From NCBI GenBank assembly GCA_052180195.1, contig CP197469.1: a stretch of DNA of 64,000 nt. The stretch is one strand, 5' to 3'. Source of the DNA: Gottfriedia sp002574545 (GTDB taxonomy: Bacteria > Bacillota > Bacilli > Bacillales > Bacillaceae_G). Below, piece after piece: positions 33,390-42,432 of the stretch. The translations under genes were made by a program, and so were the position numbers. The notes under the pieces are model-generated. The model was not told the origin of the DNA and made no database searches. It was given only the letters and a program-made list of their open reading frames with translations. Position 1 is the first letter of the stretch. The number at the start of each line of letters is the position of its first letter.

Positions 33390-33428
33390 TGTTTTCATAT
33401 TGAAACATTCGCGTAATAATATTATACT
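33390..33428 (+). promoter_or_regulatory. SigA promoter with overlapping inverted repeat, peptide transporter operon
   Basis: -35 TTGAAA (33400-33405), 17-bp spacer, -10 TATACT (33423-33428). An inverted repeat ATGTTTTCA / TTGAAACAT (one mismatch) at about 33390-33409 covers the -35, suggesting a repressor operator. Confidence 0.7.
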
Positions 33429-33487
33429 TATGAAAATTCAAAATATATAAATAATTCTGCGCATAAAATCTCGAAAGGAGACACGAA

Positions 33488-34513
33488 ATGTCAAAACCTC
33501 TTTTGGAAATCGAACATTTAACGACATCGTTTCGTATAAACAACCAATATTACCCTGCTGTGGATGATGTATCACTGACTGTCCATGAAAATGAAGTTCT
33601 TGCAATTGTGGGTGAATCGGGTTGCGGTAAAAGTGCATTAGCCCTATCGATTTTAGGACTACATTCAAATAATCGTACAAAAATGAATGGATCGATCTCT
33701 TACAAAGGTACAAATTTATTAACGCTAAATGATAGTAAGTTAAATAAAATTAGAGGGAAGGAAATCGGAATGATTTTCCAAGAACCTCTGACTGCTTTAA
33801 ATCCATTAATGACGATTGGTAAGCAAATTGAAGAAAATTTAGATTTCCATACTGATCTTTCACGGACACAAAAAAAAGAGCGTGCACTAGAGCTACTAGA
33901 TCAAGTTGGAATTCCAAAGCCAGAGGTTACTTATAAACAGTACCCGCACGAATTATCTGGTGGTATGAGACAACGTGCTATGATTTCAATTGCCATTGCA
34001 TGTAACCCTTCGTTTATTATTGCAGACGAGCCAACTACTGCTTTAGATGTAACGATCCAGGCTCAAATATTAGATTTATTAAAAGAAATTCAAAAGAAAA
34101 CGAAGCTAGGCATCATTTTAATTACGCATGACCTAAGTGTTGTTGCTGAAGTAGCGGACCGTGTTGCTGTTATGTATGCTGGACAAATCATTGAGACTGG
34201 TTCAGTTGAAGAAATACTAAATAATCCATTACACCCATATACGCGCTCACTATTAAACTCTATTCCTACTACTCATTCAAAAAATCAACGACTTCATATT
34301 ATTGAAGGTACAGTGCCACCTTTAGACAAACTACCTAGAAGTGGCTGCCGATTCAGTCACCGTATTCCATGGATTCAAAATTATGCTCATGAAAATCAAC
34401 CTATCTTGCACGAAGTTAAACCAAATCATTATGTACGTTGTTCTTGTTATAAGCATTTCCATTTCAAGAACGAGAAAGGAGCACCGATTGTAAATGTCTC
34501 TATTAAAGGTTGA
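33488..34513 (+). CDS. oppD: Oligopeptide ABC transporter ATP-binding protein OppD
   Basis: 341 residues. Walker A GESGCGKSALAL near 38-49, Q-loop IFQEP near 96, ABC signature ELSGGMRQRA near 155-164, Walker B FIIADEPTTALD near 177, H-loop ITHDLSVVAEVA. The C-terminal oligopeptide/dipeptide-type extension (HPYTRSLLNSIP and a Cys-containing tail, where an iron-sulfur cluster is bound in some relatives) identifies OppD/DppD rather than other ABC ATPases. First gene of a DFBCA operon; its last 20 bases overlap oppF. AAAGGAG site before the ATG. Confidence 0.93.
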   Translation: MSKPLLEIEHLTTSFRINNQYYPAVDDVSLTVHENEVLAIVGESGCGKSALALSILGLHSNNRTKMNGSISYKGTNLLTLNDSKLNKIRGKEIGMIFQEPLTALNPLMTIGKQIEENLDFHTDLSRTQKKERALELLDQVGIPKPEVTYKQYPHELSGGMRQRAMISIAIACNPSFIIADEPTTALDVTIQAQILDLLKEIQKKTKLGIILITHDLSVVAEVADRVAVMYAGQIIETGSVEEILNNPLHPYTRSLLNSIPTTHSKNQRLHIIEGTVPPLDKLPRSGCRFSHRIPWIQNYAHENQPILHEVKPNHYVRCSCYKHFHFKNEKGAPIVNVSIKG

Positions 34514-35420
34514 TAACTTAAAAGTACATTATCCGATTCGTGGTGGTATTTTCCGAACAGTCGTAGATCATGTTCGAGCTGTTGATGGAATTTCATTTGA
34601 ACTAAAAGAAGGCGAAACATATGGTTTAATTGGCGAATCTGGTAGCGGAAAATCTACTGCAGGTAAGGCTATTCTTCAATTAACACATGCTACTAATGGG
34701 AGTATTAAGTTTTTAGACAATGACTTAATCAAACTAAATAAAAAGCAATTGCGAGCATTTCGACAAGAGATTCAAATGATCTTTCAAGACCCATACTCTT
34801 CTTTAAATCCTAAAAAGCGTATTATTGATTTAATTGCAGAACCGCTAAGAAACTTTGAAAATTTAACTGCTGAAGAAGAGCGTGAAAGAGTACTTTACTA
34901 CCTTGATAAAGTTGGTTTATCTAAAGAGTCACTATATAAGTATCCACATGAATTTTCTGGTGGGCAACGTCAACGAATTGGGATTGCTAGAGCTTTAACT
35001 TTACAACCTAAGTTAATTGTTGCAGATGAGCCTGTTTCTGCTTTGGATGTTTCAGTACAAGCTCAAGTACTTAATTTCTTGCAAGATTTACAAGAAGAAT
35101 TCAAACTAACTTATTTATTTATCGGTCATGACTTAGGTGTTATTCGCCATTTATGTGATCGAATTGGTGTTATGTATAGAGGAAGACTTGTTGAGGAAGG
35201 CACTACTGAAGATATCTTAAACAACCCACAACATATCTACACGAAACGATTAATTGCGGCAATACCAGATATTCGTCCAGAAGTTCGTGAAGAAAAAATT
35301 AAAGAAAGACAAGCAGTTAGACAGGAATATCAACAAAATGCTTCTTCTTACTTTGATGCAAATGGTCGACCATTTGATTTAAAACCAATCTCAGATACTC
35401 ATCGAGTAGCATTACCTTAG
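34494..35420 (+). CDS. oppF: Oligopeptide ABC transporter ATP-binding protein OppF
   Basis: 308 residues. Walker A GESGSGKSTAG near 47, Q-loop IFQDPYSSLNPKKR, signature EFSGGQRQRIGIARAL near 155, Walker B LIVADEPVSALDVS near 178, H-loop IGHDLGVIRHLC. The PYSSLNP motif and the C-terminal oligopeptide tail place it with OppF. It pairs with OppD as the heterodimeric motor. Start overlaps the oppD end by 20 bases; oppB follows after 15 bp. Confidence 0.93.
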   Translation: MSLLKVDNLKVHYPIRGGIFRTVVDHVRAVDGISFELKEGETYGLIGESGSGKSTAGKAILQLTHATNGSIKFLDNDLIKLNKKQLRAFRQEIQMIFQDPYSSLNPKKRIIDLIAEPLRNFENLTAEEERERVLYYLDKVGLSKESLYKYPHEFSGGQRQRIGIARALTLQPKLIVADEPVSALDVSVQAQVLNFLQDLQEEFKLTYLFIGHDLGVIRHLCDRIGVMYRGRLVEEGTTEDILNNPQHIYTKRLIAAIPDIRPEVREEKIKERQAVRQEYQQNASSYFDANGRPFDLKPISDTHRVALP

Positions 35421-35435
35421 AAAGGAGTAACGAAT

Positions 35436-36401
35436 ATGTTAAAATTTGTCATTCGCCGTATACTCATCATGATTCCTCAGCTACTGATCTTGAGTATACT
35501 AATCTTTGCACTAGCCAAAGCAATGCCAGGTGATGCACTAACTGGTCGATCGATCAACCCAAAGGCTAATCCACAAGAGATTGAAAAAATTCGTGAAGAA
35601 ATGGGTTTAAATGATCCGGCATATGTTCAGTATTATCATTGGATTAAAAATGTTGCAAAAGGAGATTTTGGTGTTTCCTATACACATAAAATCAATGTAG
35701 TAGATGTAATTGGTGATCGTATTGGAAATACTGTATTACTTGCCCTATGCGTTTTTCTTGTGACTTATTTACTGGCAATCCCACTTGGTATTATTAGTGG
35801 ACGCTATAATGACACGTGGGCGGATAAGCTCATAACCGGATACAATTATTTAGGTTTTGCTACCCCTTTATTTATTTTTGGTATTGTCATGTTGTTTGTT
35901 TTTGGATTTTATTTTGATCTTTTTCCTACGGGTGGTAGCGTAGACCCTCAAGTTGCTGACGGAACGTTTGCTTATTATGTAAGTAAATTAGATCATCTTG
36001 TTTTACCAACTTTATCAGGTGCACTTATTTCAACTGTTGGGATTTCTCAATATTTACGTAGTGAAATTATTGATACAAAATTAAAAGATTTTGTAAGAAC
36101 AGCTAGGTCAAAAGGTGTTCCTGAAGCAAAAGTTTATTCTCGACATATTTTACGAAATTCATTTTTACCAATCGCTGCATTTTTAGGTTATGAGATTACT
36201 GGTTTAATAGCTGGTTCTGTATTTTTAGAATCTATTTTCGGCTATCCAGGAATTGGGCAGCTGTTCGTCAAATCCGTTATGTTACGTGATTTTACTGTTG
36301 TAAATGCGCTTGTTTTAATGACATGTCTTGCAACACTATTTGGGACATTAATCTCAGATATTATTCTAAGCATCGTAGATCCACGTATACGGATTGAATA
36401 G
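35436..36401 (+). CDS. oppB: Oligopeptide ABC transporter permease OppB
   Basis: 321 residues, six membrane helices. Typical N-terminal region (FVIRRILIMIPQLLILSILIFALAKAMPGD) and GxxEMGLNDP block, and a C-terminal permease loop DFVRTARSKGVPEAKVYSRHILRNSFLPI near 219-247 (EAA-like). AAAGGAG precedes the ATG. One of two subunits forming the peptide channel. Confidence 0.93.
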   Translation: MLKFVIRRILIMIPQLLILSILIFALAKAMPGDALTGRSINPKANPQEIEKIREEMGLNDPAYVQYYHWIKNVAKGDFGVSYTHKINVVDVIGDRIGNTVLLALCVFLVTYLLAIPLGIISGRYNDTWADKLITGYNYLGFATPLFIFGIVMLFVFGFYFDLFPTGGSVDPQVADGTFAYYVSKLDHLVLPTLSGALISTVGISQYLRSEIIDTKLKDFVRTARSKGVPEAKVYSRHILRNSFLPIAAFLGYEITGLIAGSVFLESIFGYPGIGQLFVKSVMLRDFTVVNALVLMTCLATLFGTLISDIILSIVDPRIRIE

Positions 36402-36415
36402 GGTAGGTGAAATTT

Positions 36416-37321
36416 ATGGAATTAAAAATCGAAAATCAAACTCATATTACAGAGCAACGAAAAAGTCCATCTGGATTTAGTGTCATTTGGGCAGAATTTA
36501 GACGAGATAAGTTAGCTTTAAGTTCTCTTATCGTGCTTGGCCTAATATTAATAAGTGTGTATGGTACTTCGCTTATTTTAGACCAAGACCAAATCGTTAA
36601 AGTCGACTTTCTATCAATCTATCAGCCCCCTTCCTCAACCCATTGGTTAGGTACTGACTATGGGGGACGCGATATATTTGGACAACTCATTATTGGTACT
36701 AGAAATTCTTTTACGATTGGACTTTTTATCACCATTATTACAAATCTACTGGGCCTAACATTAGGTTTAATAGCTGGTTATTTTGGTGGCTGGGTTGACA
36801 GTGTCGTAATGCGTATTATTGACTTTTTCTTATCCTTACCAACATTAATGTTAATTATTGTATTCGTAACTGTTGTTCCTAAGTTCTCAATTATAAATTT
36901 TGTCCTTATTATGAGTCTTTTCTTATGGACAGGTAAAGCAAGATTAATTCGTTCAAAAGTTTTATCAGAGAGCGAATTAGACTATGTGGCAGCAGCTAAA
37001 GCAATTGGTACGCCGAATTGGAAAATCATTATCTCACACGTATTACCAAATGTAAGCTCATTAATTATCGTTGCATTCACTTTAAACCTAGCAGGAAATA
37101 TTGGAATTGAATCTGGTCTTACCTTCCTTGGATTTGGTTTACCAGAAAGTACACCGAGTTTAGGAACACTAGTTAGTTATGCAACAAATCCTGATGTTTT
37201 ACAAAATAAGCTGTGGATCTGGTTACCTGCATCGTGCATGATTTTGGTGCTCATGCTGAGTATAAATTTCATCGGTGAAGCGCTAAAGCGTGCAGCTGAT
37301 GCTAGACAAAGAAGAGGATAA
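36416..37321 (+). CDS. oppC: Oligopeptide ABC transporter permease OppC
   Basis: 301 residues from the ATG at 36416, with TAGGTGA at the proper distance; the GTG nine bases earlier has no ribosome site. N-terminal OppC-type domain (WAEFRRDKLALSSLIVLG), HWLGTDYGGRDIFGQLIIGTRNSF block near 82, six helices, and the EAA loop DYVAAAKAIGTPNWKIIISHVLPNVSS near 189-215. Second permease subunit, followed after 24 bp by the binding-protein gene. Confidence 0.93.
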   Translation: MELKIENQTHITEQRKSPSGFSVIWAEFRRDKLALSSLIVLGLILISVYGTSLILDQDQIVKVDFLSIYQPPSSTHWLGTDYGGRDIFGQLIIGTRNSFTIGLFITIITNLLGLTLGLIAGYFGGWVDSVVMRIIDFFLSLPTLMLIIVFVTVVPKFSIINFVLIMSLFLWTGKARLIRSKVLSESELDYVAAAKAIGTPNWKIIISHVLPNVSSLIIVAFTLNLAGNIGIESGLTFLGFGLPESTPSLGTLVSYATNPDVLQNKLWIWLPASCMILVLMLSINFIGEALKRAADARQRRG

Positions 37322-37345
37322 TAAAAAATTAAGGAGAGTGGAAAT

Positions 37346-39124
37346 ATGAAAAATGCAAAAAGTTTTACAAAAGTATTAAGCGCAATGGCAGTATCTATGA
37401 TGATCCTTTCAGCATGTAAAGGTGGCGACACAAAGACTGCTACTACACCTAAGAAAGTTGATCAAGCTGCTTTCCCTATCAAAGTAACAAATAACAAAAA
37501 ATCGATCTCAGGTGGCGTTTTAAAATACGGTTTAGTTTCTGATACACCATTTGAAGGAATTTTAAATACAGTTTTCTATGAAGGCGATCCAGATTCTCAA
37601 GTACTCCAATTCTTTGATGAGGCACTTCTTTCTACAGATGAAAACTATATTTATGACCAAGATGGTGCTGCTACATACAAATTGAGCGATGACAAAAAGA
37701 CAATTACGTTAACAATTCGTGATAATGTAAAATGGCATAATGGTGATCCTGTTACAGCATCAGATTTAGAGTATTCGTACCTTGTAATTGGAAATCCAAA
37801 ATACACTGGTGTACGCTATGATTCACAAATGTCTATGATTGAAGGTATGGAAGAATACCATAACGGTAAAGCAAAGAATATTTCTGGTGTTAAAGTAATT
37901 GATGATCATAACATTTCAATTACGTTTAAAGAAGCAAATCCATCAGTATTGACTGGATTATGGACATACCCACTACCTAAAAAATATTTAGGGAATGTTC
38001 CAATCGAAAAATTAGTATCATCTGACCAAATTCGTAAAGCTCCAATCGGCTTTGGACCATTTAAAATTAAAAAGATCACTCCAGGTGAAGCTGTAGAGTT
38101 TGAAGCGAATAAAGATTATTGGAACGGTGCTCCTAAACTTGACGGTGTACTTTTAAAAGTTGTTAATCCAACTATTGCTACATCTTCTCTAGCAAACGGA
38201 GATATCGATGTCGCTTCTGTATCAGCTGACCAATATGAACAAGCTAAAAAATTGAAAAATATCTCATTAGTCGGTAAAACAGAATTAGCTTACTCTTATA
38301 TCGGATTTAAATTAGGTCATTACGATGCGAAAAATGGTGTAAACGTAATGGATAATCCAAAATTCCAAGATAAGCGTGTACGTCAAGCAATGGCTTTTGC
38401 CCTTGATAACAAAGCAGTTGGGGAAAAATTATACAAAGGATTACGAGTGCCAGCAACATCTGTCATTCCACCATCATTCCCTAAATACTTTGATAAAGCA
38501 TTAAAAGGATATTCACATGATCCTGAAAAAGCGAAAAAATTACTAGACGAAGCTGGTTACAAAGATGTAACTGGAGATGGTTTACGTGAAGATCCAAACG
38601 GAAAACCATTTAAAATTAACTTCGCTTCTATGAGTGGTGGCGATATCGCTGAACCATTAGCTCAATTCTACTTACAATCATGGAAAGAAGTTGGCTTAGA
38701 TGTTCAATTATTAGATGGACGTTTACATGAATTCAACTCATTCTACGATATGGTAGAAAAAGATAATCCAAAAATCGATATTTTCGCAGCAGCTTGGGGA
38801 ACAGGTTCTGACCCAGACCCATCTGGAATTTGGGCGAAAAATGCTCCATTCAACTACGTTCGTTGGGTAAATGAAGATAATGATAAATTATTAAAAGAAG
38901 GTATTTCAGCAAAAGCGTTTGATGAAAAATACCGCCAAGAAGTATACGATAAATGGCAAGAGCTTGTAAATGAAGAAGTGCCAGTGATCCCTACTCTATT
39001 CCGCTTCGGTTTAGATGGTGTTAATAAGCGCGTTAAAGGCTATGATTTAACAGCTGGTCAAGGCTTCCAAGGTCACTTACAAGATATCTCTGTAACAAGT
39101 GCAGAGTCTGAAAAAAATAAATAA
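37346..39124 (+). CDS. oppA: Oligopeptide-binding lipoprotein OppA
   Basis: 592 residues. Lipoprotein signal SVSMMILSACKGG-type with Cys at about 24, then a family 5 solute-binding protein: YKLSDDKKTITLTIRDNVKWHNGDPVTASDLEYSY near 100-135 is the classic SBP_bac_5 block, and VRQAMAFALDNKAVGEKLYKGL is a second. It captures peptides at the membrane surface for OppBCDF. AAGGAGAG precedes the ATG. Placement last in the operon (D-F-B-C-A) differs from the B. subtilis opp order and is closer to app-type operons. Confidence 0.93.
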   Translation: MKNAKSFTKVLSAMAVSMMILSACKGGDTKTATTPKKVDQAAFPIKVTNNKKSISGGVLKYGLVSDTPFEGILNTVFYEGDPDSQVLQFFDEALLSTDENYIYDQDGAATYKLSDDKKTITLTIRDNVKWHNGDPVTASDLEYSYLVIGNPKYTGVRYDSQMSMIEGMEEYHNGKAKNISGVKVIDDHNISITFKEANPSVLTGLWTYPLPKKYLGNVPIEKLVSSDQIRKAPIGFGPFKIKKITPGEAVEFEANKDYWNGAPKLDGVLLKVVNPTIATSSLANGDIDVASVSADQYEQAKKLKNISLVGKTELAYSYIGFKLGHYDAKNGVNVMDNPKFQDKRVRQAMAFALDNKAVGEKLYKGLRVPATSVIPPSFPKYFDKALKGYSHDPEKAKKLLDEAGYKDVTGDGLREDPNGKPFKINFASMSGGDIAEPLAQFYLQSWKEVGLDVQLLDGRLHEFNSFYDMVEKDNPKIDIFAAAWGTGSDPDPSGIWAKNAPFNYVRWVNEDNDKLLKEGISAKAFDEKYRQEVYDKWQELVNEEVPVIPTLFRFGLDGVNKRVKGYDLTAGQGFQGHLQDISVTSAESEKNK

Positions 39125-39137
39125 GCAGTAAAAATGT

Positions 39138-39182
39138 AACTGTCACTCAAGTCAATGTACTTTTGGGACAGTTCTTTTTTTG
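39138..39182 (+). terminator. Terminator of the peptide transporter operon
   Basis: AACTGTC / GACAGTT stem with a 22-base loop and CTTTTTTTG tail, 13 bp after the oppA stop. Confidence 0.75.
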
Positions 39183-39390
39183 TTATACTCCTACCTTTTA
39201 ATTCTATAAATCATAATAGTGAAAATGTGGATAAGTAGCCTTCCCTTATTGAATGAATGAAAGGTTATTAACATCAAAACAGTGGATAAGTTGTCTCTCT
39301 CCACTTCAAAACCAATAAAAACTAACCAATATATATACATTGTTAATAAAAATTGTGAACTTTGTTAATAAAGTAGAATTAAACAACTAC
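39183..39390. other. Intergenic region between convergent oppA and rocE
   Basis: About 200 bases of AT-rich DNA between two terminators of convergent genes. I see nothing else in it. Confidence 0.5.
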
Positions 39391-39425
39391 AAAAAAACTC
39401 GCTAGTAGTAAATTACTAGCGAGTC
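39391..39425 (-). terminator. Terminator of rocE
   Basis: GACTCGCTAGTA / TACTAGCGAGTT stem followed on the minus strand by TTTTTTTG. Confidence 0.9.
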
Positions 39426-39458
39426 CAACAAATTTTTTAGCAAATCTTAAAACGAATA

Positions 39459-40865
39459 TTAACTTACTTTTTTCTTCTCTTCTTGCTCGTGTTTTTCAAT
39501 TTTATGCTTAGCTGAGAAGTGATAATAAATTAAACATGCAATCATAAATGGCACACCACAGTACAATGCAATGCGTTGATCTGGGATAAATGCAAGACTA
39601 ATGATTACAGCTACATTTAAAACTAGAGCAATGATTGGAACGATTGGATATAGAGGCGTTTTAAATTTTAAATCCTCTACTTTTCCACCTTCTTGGATAT
39701 ATTTCTTTCTACCTAAAAGGTTTGATAGTGCAATGCTTGCCCAAATAAATACTGCTCCAAATCCTGCAATTGATAATAACCATAAGTAAACTGTATCTTC
39801 TGCGTAAATACCACTTAATAGTGATAAACATCCAAAGAACATACTAAAAGTTAACGCGTTTAATGGTACACCTTTTTTCGTTAATTTACCTAACTTCGCA
39901 CTAACCATTCCCTTTTGAGCCATTGAGTACATCATACGTGAAGTAGCATATAAACCTGAGTTAGCAACTGATAAAACCGCTGTAATAATAACAAAGTTCA
40001 TAATATCGGCTGCGTATGGAATACCGATGTTATCAAATACTACTACGAACGGACTATCTACTAAACCAGCTTTCTCCCAAGGGAATAAGCCTGCTAAAAC
40101 AAACATTGATAAAATATAGAATACTAGAATTCGAAATACAGTGTTGTTAATCGCTTTTGGTACAGCTTTTGCTGGATCTTCACTTTCACCAGCTGCAATC
40201 CCTACTAACTCACTTCCTTGGAAAGAGAAGTTAACTGCAACCATTGTGACGATAATCGCTAAAAAGCCATTTGGAAATAGTCCACCGTGGTCTGTAAAGT
40301 TAGTCAGCATTGGAGCTTTTGACCCTTCTACTGGTACAATACCAAACATGACTGCTCCACCTAAAATAATAAATAAAACAATTGTTACTACTTTTATACT
40401 TGCAAACCAAAACTCAACTTCAGCAAAAGATTTCGTTGATAAAGCATTTACTGCGAACAATAGAACCCCAAATACTACACACCAGATCCAAGTTGATACA
40501 TCTGGAAACCATCTCTTCATTAACATACTAACTGTAATTAACTCTAAACCAATTGTTACCGACCAGTTTAACCACGACATCCATCCAACTACGTAGCCTG
40601 ACGCCGGAGAAATATATTTAGTTGCATAAGTTTGATATGAACCAGCATCTGGTAAACTAACTGCTAATTCTCCTAAACATAACATTGTTAAATACATTAC
40701 GATTCCACCTACTAAGTAGGCTAATATTGCTCCACCCGGACCAGCTTCACTAATTGTATAGCCTGATCCCATAAACAAGCCTGTCCCAATAATTCCCCCA
40801 AGAGCAATCATAAACAAGTGTCTACTTTTCAGCTCTTTTTTTAACCCCTGTTCTTGTTGTTTCAT
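39459..40865 (-). CDS. rocE: Amino-acid permease, RocE/RocC type
   Basis: 468 residues from the ATG at 40865, chosen because GGAGGG lies seven bases upstream; the frame open to 40931 adds 22 residues without a site. Twelve membrane helices of the APC superfamily, with GGIIGTGLFMGSG near residue 22-34 (substrate backbone binding) and FQGSELVGIAAGESEDP near 212. The position directly downstream of rocG and rocD points to arginine or ornithine uptake; other basic or neutral amino acids remain possible. Last gene of the Roc cluster, probably with its own promoter as 266 bp precede it. Confidence 0.75.
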   Translation of the reverse strand: MKQQEQGLKKELKSRHLFMIALGGIIGTGLFMGSGYTISEAGPGGAILAYLVGGIVMYLTMLCLGELAVSLPDAGSYQTYATKYISPASGYVVGWMSWLNWSVTIGLELITVSMLMKRWFPDVSTWIWCVVFGVLLFAVNALSTKSFAEVEFWFASIKVVTIVLFIILGGAVMFGIVPVEGSKAPMLTNFTDHGGLFPNGFLAIIVTMVAVNFSFQGSELVGIAAGESEDPAKAVPKAINNTVFRILVFYILSMFVLAGLFPWEKAGLVDSPFVVVFDNIGIPYAADIMNFVIITAVLSVANSGLYATSRMMYSMAQKGMVSAKLGKLTKKGVPLNALTFSMFFGCLSLLSGIYAEDTVYLWLLSIAGFGAVFIWASIALSNLLGRKKYIQEGGKVEDLKFKTPLYPIVPIIALVLNVAVIISLAFIPDQRIALYCGVPFMIACLIYYHFSAKHKIEKHEQEEKKKVS

Positions 40866-41096
40866 GAAAGTCCCTCCTCTAGATGCAAATTGTGCGTATA
40901 AGTAAAAATATTCTGACATAATAGAATTCAAGTTTACTTATTTCCTTAATGAACACTAAAACGCTCTAAATCAACTTACCTTAAGACTAAATTTTCAGAT
41001 AATATCTGTAAGCGGATACAAACTTATTGTACCGAAATAATATCTTAATTATAAAAATAGAGTTTATTATCTGTCAATACAAGATAAGTGCTCCAG

Positions 41097-41126
41097 ATGG
41101 AATTTCCACCTGGAGCAAATCTATTA
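41097..41126 (-). terminator. Hairpin after rocG
   Basis: GCTCCAG GTGGAAATTCCAT CTGGAGC just after the rocG stop. The tail on the minus strand (ACTTATC) has only a short T run, so termination may be partial and allow read-through into rocE. Confidence 0.6.
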
Positions 41127-41131
41127 GTCTA

Positions 41132-42418
41132 TTAAACCCATCCACGGAAACGAGATGCTTCCGCCATTTTACGAATACCAACCATATATGCCGCTAATCT
41201 CATATTTACTTTGCGATTAACTGAAGTTTGGTAAACACTATCAAATGAACGTACCATTTTTTCACGAAGTTTTTGAGCAACTTCTTCATCAGACCAGTAA
41301 TAACCTTGGTTATTTTGAACCCACTCAAAATATGAAACAGAAACTCCACCAGCACTTGCTAATACGTCTGGAACTAGTAAAATTCCACGCTCTGTTAATA
41401 TTTTAGTAGCTTCTAAAGTAGTAGGACCATTTGCAGCTTCAACTACGATTGATGCATTAATGTTATGAGCATTTTCAATTGTAATTTGGTTTGAAATTGC
41501 AGCTGGAACTAAAATATCACAAGGTTTTTCAAGTAATTCTTTATTCGAAATGACATCAGTAAATAAGTTAGTTACTGTTCCGAAGCTATCTCTTTTTTCT
41601 AGTAAGCTATGAATATCTAAACCGTCTGGATCGTATAATGCGCCAAGTGCGTCAGAAATACCAACTACTTTTGCACCTGCTTCAACCATGAACTTCGCTA
41701 AGAAGCTACCCGCATTTCCAAATCCTTGAACAATGACACTAGCACCCTTTAAATCGATTCCCTTACGTTTAGCAGCCTCTTCGATACAAATTGTAACACC
41801 TTGAGCTGTAGCTGTTTCACGTCCTTCTGATCCACCTAATACAAGTGGTTTACCAGTAATAAATCCAGGAGAATCAAATTCTTGAATTCTACTATATTCA
41901 TCCATCATCCAAGCCATAATTTGTGGGTTAGTGTATACGTCTGGAGCAGGAATATCTTTTGTTGGTCCAACGATTTGGCTAATCGCACGAACATATCCTC
42001 TACTTAAACGCTCTAACTCAAAAATTGACATTTTTCTTGGATCACAAATGATACCGCCTTTTCCCCCACCGTATGGTAAATCAACGATACCGCATTTTAA
42101 GCTCATCCACATTGATAAAGCTTTTACTTCGTCTTCGTTAACTTCAGGATGGAAACGAATTCCACCCTTTGTTGGACCTACAGAATCATTATGTTGAGAA
42201 CGATAGCCAGTGAAAATTTTCACTGAGCCATCATCCATTCGTACCGGTATTTGAACTGTTAAAAATCGTAATGGTTCTTTTAATAACTCATAAAGTTCTT
42301 TTGAATAACCAAGTTTATGAAGTGCTTCAGAGATTACTTCTTGAGTAGACTCAATTAATTCTCTGCCTTCTTCTTTGATTTTGTTTTGTACTTCATTTTG
42401 TGGGATTGTAGTTGTCAT
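41132..42418 (-). CDS. rocG: Glutamate dehydrogenase, catabolic RocG-like
   Basis: 428 residues. Oxidises glutamate to 2-oxoglutarate, the last step of arginine/ornithine breakdown. Glutamate-binding KGGIRFHPEVNEDEVKALSMWMSLKCG (near 84-110), catalytic Lys in PYGGGKGGI near 119, and dinucleotide-binding VIVQGFGNAGSFLAKFM near 224. Length and the GFGNAG motif indicate the NAD-linked hexameric class (RocG/GudB). It follows rocD by 14 bp, so both are read from the sigma-54 promoter. Confidence 0.93.
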   Translation of the reverse strand: MTTTIPQNEVQNKIKEEGRELIESTQEVISEALHKLGYSKELYELLKEPLRFLTVQIPVRMDDGSVKIFTGYRSQHNDSVGPTKGGIRFHPEVNEDEVKALSMWMSLKCGIVDLPYGGGKGGIICDPRKMSIFELERLSRGYVRAISQIVGPTKDIPAPDVYTNPQIMAWMMDEYSRIQEFDSPGFITGKPLVLGGSEGRETATAQGVTICIEEAAKRKGIDLKGASVIVQGFGNAGSFLAKFMVEAGAKVVGISDALGALYDPDGLDIHSLLEKRDSFGTVTNLFTDVISNKELLEKPCDILVPAAISNQITIENAHNINASIVVEAANGPTTLEATKILTERGILLVPDVLASAGGVSVSYFEWVQNNQGYYWSDEEVAQKLREKMVRSFDSVYQTSVNRKVNMRLAAYMVGIRKMAEASRFRGWV

Positions 42419-42432
42419 TTTTATCGCTCCAT

